Shown here: positions 37,701 to 49,700 of the stretch, piece after piece
Position numbering within the stretch: the stretch's first letter is position 1
How the letters are laid out: each line of letters opens with the position of its first letter
NCBI RefSeq assembly: GCF_032854445.1
Contig: NC_088298.1
Span: 15,427,504 to 15,491,503, forward strand
Direction of reading: 5' to 3'
Source: Liolophura sinensis
Lineage: Eukaryota > Mollusca > Polyplacophora > Chitonida > Chitonidae
Length of the DNA: 64,000 nt
Translations under genes and position numbers: made by a program
The notes under the pieces: generated by a model
Seen by the model: the letters and a program-made list of their open reading frames with translations, nothing else
The model's database searches: none
Told to the model about the DNA's origin: nothing

Positions 37701-40700
37701 GGCAATCAACTTTTGATGAAATTCGCCTTGAAAATCATTAAAAAATACTTTGGATTTTATGAACGGTCATTAAATTAATGAATTTTTTTTTTTCATTCCT
37801 ACGTTGTGCCTCAAGGATAAGTTAATACTAATTATCAGGGCAAGCCAACTTTGACCAAATGAATTTTGTTGTGAAATGATCAGTTTTCAGTGCTTATATT
37901 CATCCTTTGTATGAAATGGCAATGGGCTGGAAAAACATTATACAGTGTTAAACCCCAAGCACTTACTAAGTTGAAAAACATTATACGGCGTTAAACCCCA
38001 AGCACTTACTAAGTCAAAAAACATTATACGGCGTTAAACCCCAAGCACTTACTAAGTTGAAAAACATTATACGGCGTTAAACCCCAAGCACTTACTAAGT
38101 TGAAAAACATTATACTACGTTAAACCCCAAGCACTTACTAAGTTGAAAGACATTATACAGTGTTAAACCCCAAGCACTTACTAAGTCGAAAAACATTATA
38201 CAGTGTTAAACCCCAAGCACTCACTCACTCACTCGAAAAACATTATATGATGTTAAACCCCAAGCACTTACTCACTCTAAAAACATTATACAACAATAAA
38301 CCCCAAGCAATCACTCACTCGAAAGACATTATACGATGCTAAACCCCAAGCACTTACTCACTCGAAAAACATTATACAATGATAAACCCCAAGCACTTAC
38401 TCACTCTAAAAACATTATACAACAATAAACCCCAAGCACTTACTCACTCAAAAAACATTATAGAATGTTAAACCCCAAGCAGTCACTCACTCGAAAAACA
38501 ATAAAGCACTGACATCTTGGAAATTAGTTCATGGCTACTGATTTTCCAGATAAACATGTGCCTTTGATGTCCATTCACAGTGATGGGCTTTATTAGGAAT
38601 TTAGATTGGTGCCATAATTTTGAAGAAACTTTTTCAAAGGCAACATTTGTGATTTGTTATCAACAGTGGACCAAAGGACAAATTTTCATTTGAATTACAA
38701 AATGATGTGCGAGTCTAAGGAGTCCGTCAACTGCAGCAGATATTTTTTTGGATTGGACAACTTTTCAGGGACAATATTTCTTTCAAAGGACCAGGACATC
38801 AACTCCCGGGAATCAGAAGTTCAAGAAATATGCAAGAACGTATCGTTGGGAAGAAAAGCACTCATGGATCAAAAAAAATAGTGGACTCCCTCAGCAACAG
38901 ATCTCAGCAACGGATCTCAGCAACGGATCTCAGCAACAGATCTCACTCTGGCAACATGGCACTCCAGCCTTTTATGAATAATTTTAGTTTCATTAATCAA
39001 CTATGAAGAATTATAAAAATGTGAACATTAATAATGTATTTTCTCTACTCTCCCTTATATTGAAGGACTTCTCTAGTCTTTTCTCTTTTTGTCTGTGAAA
39101 ATATTTCAATGTCATAACTTCAAAACAAAACAAAATTTGAAATGAATCCTTTCCAGTGATAACATAGAATAGAATTTATATAGATTTTTTTTTGTTTTTG
39201 AATTAATATTGACCTTTAATGTAACATATAAACTGTGTGCTACGAATTAAAAATAATTTATGCACTTTATTAACTTTCAGCCCAGAATGGTAGTTTATGT
39301 AGAATTTTGCTTTACGACAAATTAACTGTAGAATGTACTAAACATAAGACTAAAAGTTTATGGATTATTTTTATTTCATAAAATTTTGAAATCCTTATAA
39401 TTTGTCACTGTTGCAAGAAAGAAAACATCCAAACTTTAATTTTCTTCCCCCCAAAAATANNNNNNNNNNNNNNNNNNNNNNNNNNNNNNNNNNNNNNNNN
39501 NNNNNNNNNNNNNNNNNNNNNNNNNNNNNNNNNNNNNNNNNNNNNNNNNNNNNNNNNNNNNNNNNNNNNNNNNNNNNNNNNNNNNNNNNNNNNNNNNNNN
39601 NNNNNNNNNNNNNNNNNNNNNNNNNNNNNNNNNNNNNNNNNNNNNNNNNNNNNNNNNNNATATTCTGGTAGATATGGGTATTATAGGTAGAATAACTTAT
39701 TTCGCTTTATTAGAATAAACAAACCTACAATAATTGAGAGTGGATAGTTAGGCAGTTCAGCAGGAATCTCGGAGAGTAACTAGATGAGTTAGCTATAATA
39801 ATAGACTTCATACCAATGTTGATAACAGTGTGATAGTACAGTGGAGACCAAAATTTAAGTAGGTTGCCAGCTTTTGGTATTTGTTCTAAGTATCCTGATG
39901 GCGCTGGAGCCAGTTCCACAAAGCCATTTCTGACTTAAGTCAGAATCTAAAAGTATGATTTTGTAGCTTATTTTGGGGGTTACAGGGGTTCAGATTTTGT
40001 ACACCTCATCAATTTTATCTTAAGACAAACATTCCAGAGTTTAGCTTCTAGTACCATAAATTAAGCATTCTGACGAGGTCTTAAATTTTGATTGAAGTCA
40101 GAAGTGGCTCTGTGGAATCAGTCCTTGGACTATAACTCCAATCAAGCCAACAACTACAAAGCAACAACTACAAAATTACAAAGCCAACAACTACAAAGCC
40201 AACAACTACAAAGCCAACAACTACAAAGCCAACAACTGCAAAGCCAACAACTACAAAGCCAACAACTACAAAGCCAACAACTACAACTACAAGTCTTAGA
40301 GCTAGTATCCTTTAACAGGCAAAAAATACCTTATGCCAAGGTCATTCCTGGAAACAAACTTTAGTGACTGTTTTTTGAGGTAGGGAAGAGAATGGGGGAA
40401 CTCTGTGTACCAAATACTCTGGTACAGCAATGAAGGCATTTAGCTAGGATGTGTTCCCCAAGTGGTCGAACTCAATGGTTAACTGAAGGCATCAGTCATA
40501 AGGTCTATATAAATACCTGTTCCATTGTGTGTAACAGAATTCCAAATGCAGCTCAATAGGGCGGCACTGAATTACCTCCTGGAGTCCACTCTCCTCATTA
40601 AAAGTTCATTTTTGGGAGTAAGCTGTGGTTAGGTGGGACTTCTGAAAATGGCTGATGGCAAGTTTTGGTGCTAAAGGGGCATAAGCCACATGTAGTTGAA

Positions 40701-43700
40701 GACCTTTGCTTTAAGACAGATTTTGATATTATTAACTTATTTGGAATATCCAGGATAAAAGTTATGTAGTTTTTTTTTTTAATCCATTCTGAGGTAGTTT
40801 TAAGTCATGGCCCTAATTAGATACAGGAGACGGCTTCAGTAAACTCTTAAGCTGATAAACATCGACTTAAGATATTGAAGACATTTAAGATATCTGGTCA
40901 TTTCTGAGACTCTCAAAGGCTGGTATCATGGACTGAAAAACTTGTGTTTTCACATTTGTTGACTTGAAAATATGGTGACATAATCTACATTCTGCATGCT
41001 TTATTAGGCGACATCCCACTTCACGTTGTTTCGCGCCTTAAAAACCTATCCTGAGTTATGTCATAGACACTGCAGTGTAGCAAGGGGGATAATTCAGAGC
41101 AGGCCTATTGAAAGACAGGTGGACTGTAGCAAATACCAAAGGAAATTTTCCATCATTTAAGACATATTTGTCAACAGCTAGGAGTGGATAGAGATGTTGC
41201 ACTAGTTACCGTCAGACAATTCAGAAATTATGGCAAAAGCATGGACACAATTGCCACTGTTGTCCAAGATCTACAAGACAAGGTTGTAGCAGTTATGGGC
41301 TATAAGAACATGAGTACATCTAGATGCGCAAATGCAAGACTTGTCTACGATGGGTTCCAGATGGGCAGGCTTCTTGGCAGACTGAAGTAATCATTGGCAC
41401 GGCATAACGATGTTTTGGTATTCTTCTACATGAGAGGATTCCCACTGGCGGATTCCGCTCAGAAAGCTGGCTCCTTTGCAAACAGAAACCCTGCACCAAT
41501 TTCTTGACATTGCTTTTGTCTTGAAGCTGTTTTTGGCAATGTCAGTCCAACCTTTGGATAGCACAACTCTCAGTCTTTCATCCTTTGTGGAACATAGTAG
41601 GAGAAACTTCGAACAAAAAAAACCCCTACAAATCAAATCAAATAAAAATATAATTATAAACTTTAACCTAACAGCTCTGATTCAAAGAGCTTTAAAAATG
41701 TTGTTTTATTAAATTTTCATTCTTGGATATGACTCGCTTTTTCATTTTTAATAATTAACGCTAGCTAGATAGTATGCATAAACAAAAGTCACGTGTAAGT
41801 TGACCGCATAAAACATGGAAAACATACACACTTGCAGTTGTAACTTAATTACTACTTCCACCTGGTTTTTTTTTCCAGAGATGTCTTTTAATTTTAACTT
41901 GTCCAACAACCTAATTTAGAACCATAAATTTCGTCGTTGAACCTATAAATCATGTTCAGAGGAACTCAAAAGGCTCTACCGTGTTTTCAATTTTAACCAA
42001 TCAGGCACCTAATTTAATATATATTTTTAGCTTTTAAACATTATATTTTTACAAATATAAGCAGACTCTAGAAAATAGCCTGCAGATGTATTGTGCTTGT
42101 TAATACTGAAGCAGACAAAATCTATGGAACATACAAAATCTGTGGAAAATACAAAATCTGCGAACCATTTAAAAGAGATTACAGAAATGGTTCTTGGCAT
42201 CACTACAAGATGTTTTAGTTTATGGATACATCATCTGTATGGGCTGTGTTTTCTCTGTGCTAAAGAGAGCTAGCTTCTATAAAGAGCAGTGGGTACAGTT
42301 GGTGTATCAAATCAATTGTGAATTCAGTTAATGTACAAGATTATAAAACACTGTAACTGAGCCTATAATTTGGCCTTGAAACCTTTAAAGCCAATATAGC
42401 TGAATTCTTGGATTTTGATGGAATTTTCGTGAATGCTTTAAGTTTCGGAAAAACATTTGAGATATGTTTGATTTTTTTTTCTTGTCATATACAGCAGAGA
42501 AAGTCATCCACATCCACACAGATGGAGAATTGCTCAGTGCTTCAATCATGACATACCAGTCCTGTCACTCATTTTGAATGTCTGAGAGAATATTTTGAGT
42601 TTGGGAAAAGTCCTTGAAATTAGTTTATTTTTCAAACTTTATCTGCATGATTTGAAGATGGGTGAACTGCAAGGAAAAGGCAAGCAACTTCTGATGATGA
42701 AATTCTTCTTGAAAATCATTAAAAAATATTTTGGATTTTATAAATTAATGAATTTTTTTTTTTTTTCATTCCTACGTTGTGCCTCAAAGATAAGTTAATA
42801 CTAATTACCAGGGCAGTAACAACTTTGACCAAATGAATTTTGTTGCGAGATGATCAGTTTTCAGTGCCTATATTCATCCTTTGTATGAAATAGCAATGGG
42901 CTGGAAAAACATTATACGACGTTAAACCCCAAGCACTTACTAAGTTGAAAAACATTATACGACGTTAAACCCCAAGCACTTACTAAGTCGAAAAACATTA
43001 TACAGTGTTAAACCCAAGCCCTCACTCACTCACTCGAAAAACATTATATGATGTTAAACCCCAAGCACTTACTCACTCTAAAAACATTATACAACAATAA
43101 ACCCCAAGCAATCACTCACTCGAAAGACATTATACGATGCTAAACCCTAAGCACTTACTCACTTGAAAAACATTATAGAATGTTAAACCCCAAGCAATCA
43201 CTCACTCGAAAAACAATAAAGCACTGACATCTTGGAAATTAGTTCATGGCTACTGATTTTCCAGATAAACATGTGCCTTTGATGTCCATTCACAGTGATG
43301 GGCTTTATTAGGAATTTAGATTGGTGCCATAATTTTGAAGAAACTTTTTCAAAGGCAACATTTGTGATTTGTTATCAACAGTGGACCAAAGGACAAATTT
43401 TCATTTGAATTACAAAATGATGTGCGAGTCTAAGGAGTCCGTCAACTGCAGCAGATATTTTTTTGGATTGGACAACTTTTCAGGGACAGTATTTCTTTCA
43501 AAGGACCAGGACATCAACTCCCGGGAATCAGAAGTTCAAGAAATATGCAAGAACGTATCGTTGGGAAGAAAAGCATTCATGGATCAAAAAAAATAGTGGA
43601 CTCCCTCAGCAACGGATCTCGGCAACGGATCTCAGCAACGGATCTCAGCAACAGATCTCACTCTGGCAACATGGCACTCCAGCCTTTTATGAATAAGTTT

Positions 43701-46700
43701 AGTTTCATTAATCAGCTGTGAAGAAATATAAAAATGTGAACATTAATGATGTATTTTCTCTACTTTCCCTTATATTGAAGGACTTCTCTAGTCTTTTCTC
43801 TTTTTGTCTGTGAAAATATTTCAATGTCATAACTTCAAAACAAAACAAAATTTGAAATGAATCCTTTCCAGTGATAACATAGAATAGAATTTATATAGAT
43901 TTTTTTTTTGTTTTTGAATTAATATTGACCTTTAATGTAACATATAAACTGTGTGCTACGAATTAAAAATAATTTATGCACTTTATTAACTTTCAGCCCA
44001 GAATGGTAGTTTATGTAGAATTTTGCTTTACTACAAATAACTGTAGAATGTACTTAACAAAAGACTAAAGTTTATGGATTATTTTTATTTCATAAAATTT
44101 TGAAATCCTTTCTAATTTGTCACTGTTGCAAGAAAGAAAAAATCCAAACTTTAATTTTCTTCCCCCCAAAAATATATAGCAAAAGTGAAAGTACTTACAG
44201 AGCAGTAGATTATGGTCGTCGGGGGCAACTGGGAATATCCCCAAAGAGAGATGTGTGAGTAGATGGTGAATGTTGTGGGGAGGGTCCTCAGTGATTGAAA
44301 CAGCTTTATACCCCTCTGCTTTCCTTTTCCCAAAACAGATGTGTTTTCCAAGCAAAATGACTTGAATGCATTGTAACACAGAAAAATAGGATAGCACTAA
44401 AATAGTTCTAGAGAAAATGAAACCATATTAAATTGCTAGTTTAACCTAAAAAAAATCTTCATTTAAGGGGGGAAAAAAAGAAGATTTTTTGAATCACTTT
44501 GATGAAAGTGCACTCAGAAATAATGCATAAGTTTATGCTTCCCTTATGAGAGATTAACATTTGATTGGTCATCATGTTCAGTGGCTGATTATGTCACTAG
44601 AAATTCCAGGCTTACGTTAAAAAGAATGCACAGTACGGACGTTAAGAGTTAGCCACCGGAAAATTTGATCCCTAAAACTAGAGTTAGATCATTTCTTTGG
44701 TTTTGTCTAAATTTATTCAACAGTTTGATTAAGATAGACATTATTACTTGTAGGGTTGAGCTGAACATTTTTGGGAAGGGGGTGGGGCGGGGAGGAACTC
44801 TCGAAGTAGGAACTCAGGAATGGGATTCATGGGTTGAAAGGCTGGAATTTATACTGCATAGAAAACATTTTGTGTCAAGTCATTTTGTTTGGAAGATTTC
44901 GCTGTGTCTAAAGAAGTAAATGTTTGGATGTAGTGAAATGGCCAGTTGCTTGGGTTGTTGTCTGCTCGTAATGTTACACTTAAATATGCTTATGGTCTGT
45001 CCAAGAAGACGGCTTTTCAGGTATACAGTATTATTGGATTTCTTTCTTAAAATTTAGATTTCAAAAACAGTATTTTAATTTATTGAAATGTTGCTATTAG
45101 ACTGTTAAATGGAGAAATGTAACAAATCAGCAGTTTATTGAAACATTGAAAATGCTTTCAAAAGGTAATTTCAATGAAACGGGGTTGTTTGCCACCTGTT
45201 TCTTGATGATTGTATTTTGAGTAAGATCAGAGCTGATATATGTATTTAAAAGATATGTATAGTTTTTACACAAACTATCATATTTTAGTGCAACATTTGA
45301 CAAGTTGTATTTTTGAGAAATAAATGTCTTACCAAACAATATAAAAAAAAAATTCACCTAAGCATTCCGTACAGCAAGCAGCTTATGATAGCCATGAAGT
45401 CGATACAAAAAAATTATGATTATTTTTTCAAAATTTTCAACTTGAAAAATGAAGACGTTTAACCAGAGGCTACACAAAACATTTAACCAGAGGGGCTCTG
45501 TTGTGTGTGTATCCCATGTAGAGTTGATGTTGTGGTTTGAGCGTCTGATTGCCTGCAGCATTCTGATACGATTGTGCTTGTATTTGATTCTGCTGGCATG
45601 ATTCTGGTGTTCCTGATTTCAGATTTTAATTTTTGTGAAAAAAAAAGATTACTTTAAATCTTCAACCTTTTCACCCTCTACAGCCCTCTTCTCAGTGGAA
45701 TTAATGCTTTTTTGCGAAATGATGCTAAAAATTAGTTGTTTGTATCAAGATACAAACATCATAAACCCCTACAAATTATTTTTCAATGCCCCATAGTTCT
45801 CTCAGAATATTTCAGACTGTTGGTTACAAAGGCGGTTGAAAAGTTAGTAAGACCAATGCAAACCTCTACAGCACTTTTCTCAGTGGAATTTATGCATGTA
45901 GTTGTTTTTGCCAAAATGATGCTAAAAATTATGTGTTTGTATCAACATGCAAACATCATAAACCCATGATAATTATTTCTCAATGCCCCATAGTTCTCTC
46001 AGAATATTTCAAACTGTTGGTTACAAAGGCGGTTGAAAAGTTAGTAAGACCAATGCAACCTCTACAGCACTTTTCTCAATGGAATTTATGCGTATAATTG
46101 TTTTTGCAAAAATGATGCTAAAAATTATGTGTTTGTATCAAGATGCAAACATCATAAACCCCTGCAAATTATTTCTCAATGCCCCATAGTTCTCTCAGAA
46201 TATTTCAAACTGTTGGTTACAAAGGCGGTCGAAAAGTTAGTAAGACCAATGCAAATCTCTACAGCACTTTTCTCAATGGAATTTATGCGTATAATTGTTT
46301 TTGCAAAAATGATGCTAAAAATTATGTGTTTGTATCAAGATGCAGACATCATAAACCCCTACAAATTATTTCTCAATGCTCCATAGTTCTCTCAGAATAT
46401 TTCAAACTTTTGGTTACAAAGGCGGTTGAAAAGTTAATAAAACCAGTGCAGCGATTTCCATAGTATGAAAAAAAAAACACACATTTCTCTGTTATCTGCT
46501 GTACCATTGTACTCATAGATGGGGTTTTTTTTGTAGGAATTGAGAAGCATGTGCTTTCACAGGCACTTTTTTTTTTGATCAGTAAAGAGTAGAATTTCAC
46601 CGAAACTGATGCACTAAAACTAATATTCACACTGATCCTTTACAACACAAGCACTTTTTGTGGTTTTGAGACATTTAGAAATTAAGATGTCTAGGCTTTA

Positions 46701-49700
46701 CGTAATAAATTTTACGTATCAACCAAATGAAAGACCAGAGACCCTTCTACAAAGAGTGCGCAAATTTGCGCAATTGTAACTGTCACTGTAACATATACTA
46801 AAGTGATACGTTTGCCATAACAGTTGCACCTGTCGCAAATTACAGACGCTTTGTAGATCGAGCCACGTATCTGCTAGTACGCCAACATACATGTATATAA
46901 CTGTAGCCAATGTTTTCTGTTTATACATTGATGCTTGTTGTTATTTGATGTGCTACATGACATGGCATGCTTTCGAGTTTATTTGTTTGTTTTTCTTTTG
47001 TTTTACATTTGCCGTGGGTTAGAAATAAGAAACTACGTTACTAATGGGTTAGAGAACTTCTTTGTGGAGTATAAAAGTGACAATCGCTAATAGTGAATAC
47101 TTCTGTAGGAGCAATTTGAGAGAGAACAATAGTCAGGGGATTTTCTCTGGTTACTCCTAGAGTAACTGGACTTCGGTTATTTGAGTGAAAAGTTCTTTAG
47201 AATGGTGTTAATCAACCAGACAGATAAATAAATGAATGAAATAAATCACAGAAAAATTGAATGTCTGTTTGTTTGCATGCATGTACCATATTCTAACATA
47301 TTCAGAACTAAACTTTTGATTTTGAGATTTTCTCAGAAGCCTGCATCGATCCTAATATTGTAAAGTTTGACAATTTAAAATCCTTTCAGCTTTCGTTCCT
47401 TGTTGATGTTGATGCAGAGGTGGTTTCTAGTAATCTGGGACATTGTGTCCATTGTATTCTCTCATATGTGAATTATAATTGATCAGCTCTGACTGGAATC
47501 CTGTGTAATCCTTAACATCGTAATTATCGGGTACAACTTTTGCGTCAGGTGCAATGGTTGTAATAAGTGGCAGCTATTGATATCTCAGTAGAGGGCATGT
47601 ATAAATGTGCCATTCATCACAACATGTTCCTTCCACCGCAGCGCCAAACGCTGTCATATCAATGAAATAGTCTTGAGTACGGTGTAAAATGTTGCTGTTT
47701 AATTACTGTCTCTTTTTCATTTTGTGCCAAGAAAAATCCTACTTTGGTCTCGTAACTCTTTTTGTGTTGCAAAAAAAGTAAATATCAGATCAGAAAGTGA
47801 ATGTTATCATACCGCACCTATCAAATAAGTGAATAAATTATTATATGTTATTGTTTTAAGTTTTATGTGAATTTGTGCCCTGATGGATGGATCTATTGTA
47901 TCTTATTACTGCAATGTCAGGAGTCAATACTTCTCCACAGACAGGCATTTATCTCCCTTTTTTCCCCCCCGATACAGGAAAGGTGTTAATGGGGAGATGG
48001 GTCCACAGTTTGGCTATGCCCCAGTTTTCACAAAAATGATCCAGGACTGTGATACAAAGGAAGGCAGAAGAGCGGAGTTTGAGTGTCGAGCTTACGGCAT
48101 GCCGGAACCTACAGCCACATGGTGAGTGTACTTGTCAGAGTTGCCTCCCTTTACTGGGAGATTATGGTCAGTCTCACTCAGCTGGTGATATTCATGGACC
48201 ACTCTGAAAAACCATTCTAAATCAGATTTCTTGTACCTGATTTCCTCAGTGGCGATGTTTTGGATTATAGTGCCATAAACTATGTGATTTACAAGAAAAG
48301 TTGATTTACAAAATGAAGTTTTGTGAAAGCTGTGGCCATAGATGCAGTCTCTGCTCCCTACACTGGGTTTCAGGCTAAACTGGATCTGAAAAACGACTTA
48401 CTCCCTGCTCACCTGCAGTCGGTCCTATAGAATATTTTGAAATGCAATGTCAGCTTTCTTGATCTACAAAAACTGAAAACTAGGGAACACTAGTGGAGCC
48501 TGCTGGGAAAGTTACAGCTGCGCCAAAGTCAGCAGAGAAGCTACTGGTTGAAACTGAAAGTTACCTTCAAAGCCATATCTAATAGCTGCATCCATTTTTG
48601 GCTGGGACTTTTTTGGCTAACTAAATCTCAAGAAAGTCATGTTCTCTGTTCATCTACTATATACGTCCAATGAAATGAGTGAAATTAGCTTTTCCGATCA
48701 GGATGGAATTGAATTAAGCATTCCAATTGGCGCTATGGTTTGTCCTCTCTTGCCAAGGCAAGGTTATGGGATAAACTGGGAGTATGCTTTGATCTGTTTT
48801 TCTCAAATATTTTGTCCTTTTGGTCATGTCATAATTCTCTCTGACATACATGCACACATATGTAAACTGTATACTTCTTAGTTATTATATGTGCCATTGT
48901 CTGGTAGGTCGCACTATGGTATCATTTTTTTGTCTGTCACTGAGTCCATCTATCAGAGTTTTATCGGTTGAGTAAACTGGTGGTTTTCCTGTCTCAGTGG
49001 ACAAATTATTTATTAGTCACTCTGGTGCAGTTGTCACTTGGAGCCGGTTGTTCAGAAGTGTATTAAAGTTAAGCCTGGCTTAAATTATAGACCCGGTCTT
49101 GGCCTAATATAAAACTAAGGAGACTTTAGTCCAGACTGGGACTATTCCAGACTAAAGTTCGTACCAGATTTAACTGGTAATGCATGTTTAAATATGTGAG
49201 CCCTGATCACTGAACACCTGTTTATTTTCTCGTTATCAGGACCCATAACGGTATTCCAATGGAGCGTGGTGACAGATTCATCATGTCAAAGGATGAGGAC
49301 AGTAACTATCACCTGATGATAAAAGACGTCCTCCCGACTGATGCAGGACAGTACTCCTGTAAACTGGCAAACTTTGCCGGCAAGGCCTCCTGCTCGGCAG
49401 AACTCAGGGTTGAAGGTCAGAAAAGAGATCTATGTTTTGCTTTGCGTGAAGAAAACTATTAGATGATTTTGAAATAACTCTCTCATATACATGTACATTC
49501 CATGTCTCAGGATTGTGAAAGAAGGAGCATTGGTCAGTCAATGTACAGAAAATATTGCTTCCCTGTTTATAGACCCTCAATAGCTCTGATTGTGAATTTC
49601 TGAAAGCGTTTTCCCTAACATTTCACAGGCAAACCAATGACAGGCTAGTAGCTTACTTTTGGGGTGCATCTAAAGAACTTTCTTGCGTAGTTTTAATTTG

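Larger units (their letters stand above)
34647..39459 (+). repeat. long duplicate, copy A (left of gap)
   Basis: From ATATTCTGGTAGATATGGGT to CCCCCCAAAAATA this 4.8-kb block matches 39660-44174 at all landmarks with a few percent substitutions and small indels. It stops exactly at the N run. Contents: a TIR element, a CAACTACAAAGC microsatellite, an 18-base triplet repeat near 37131, a 42-bp minisatellite and a CAGCAACGGATCT repeat. No recognised gene. Confidence 0.93.
39660..44174 (+). repeat. long duplicate, copy B (right of gap)
   Basis: It begins right at the end of the N run and matches copy A in order and orientation. It is about 300 bases shorter, mainly because its 42-bp minisatellite has fewer units (42902-43217, against 37929-38505). 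Beyond 44174 the sequence is unique and would be the continuation of copy A. Confidence 0.93.
32737..47977 (+). other. intron 14 (15.2 kb, contains an assembly gap)
   Basis: Holds a 124-base duplication (33664-33900), a MITE-like element (34396-34606), two long near-identical copies (34647-39459 and 39660-44174) on either side of an N run, a G-rich tract (44773-44792), a 196-bp array (45670-46465) and a SINE-like tail near 47150-47250. Stretches 32740-33660, 44180-45660 and 46470-47970 show no gene. If the two copies are one locus, the true intron is about 4.7 kb shorter. Confidence 0.7.

Noticed and set aside
41184-41390. 68-codon ORF in copy B as a transposon protein
   Set aside because: The matching region of copy A carries substitutions and stops, and no transposase motif is recognisable.
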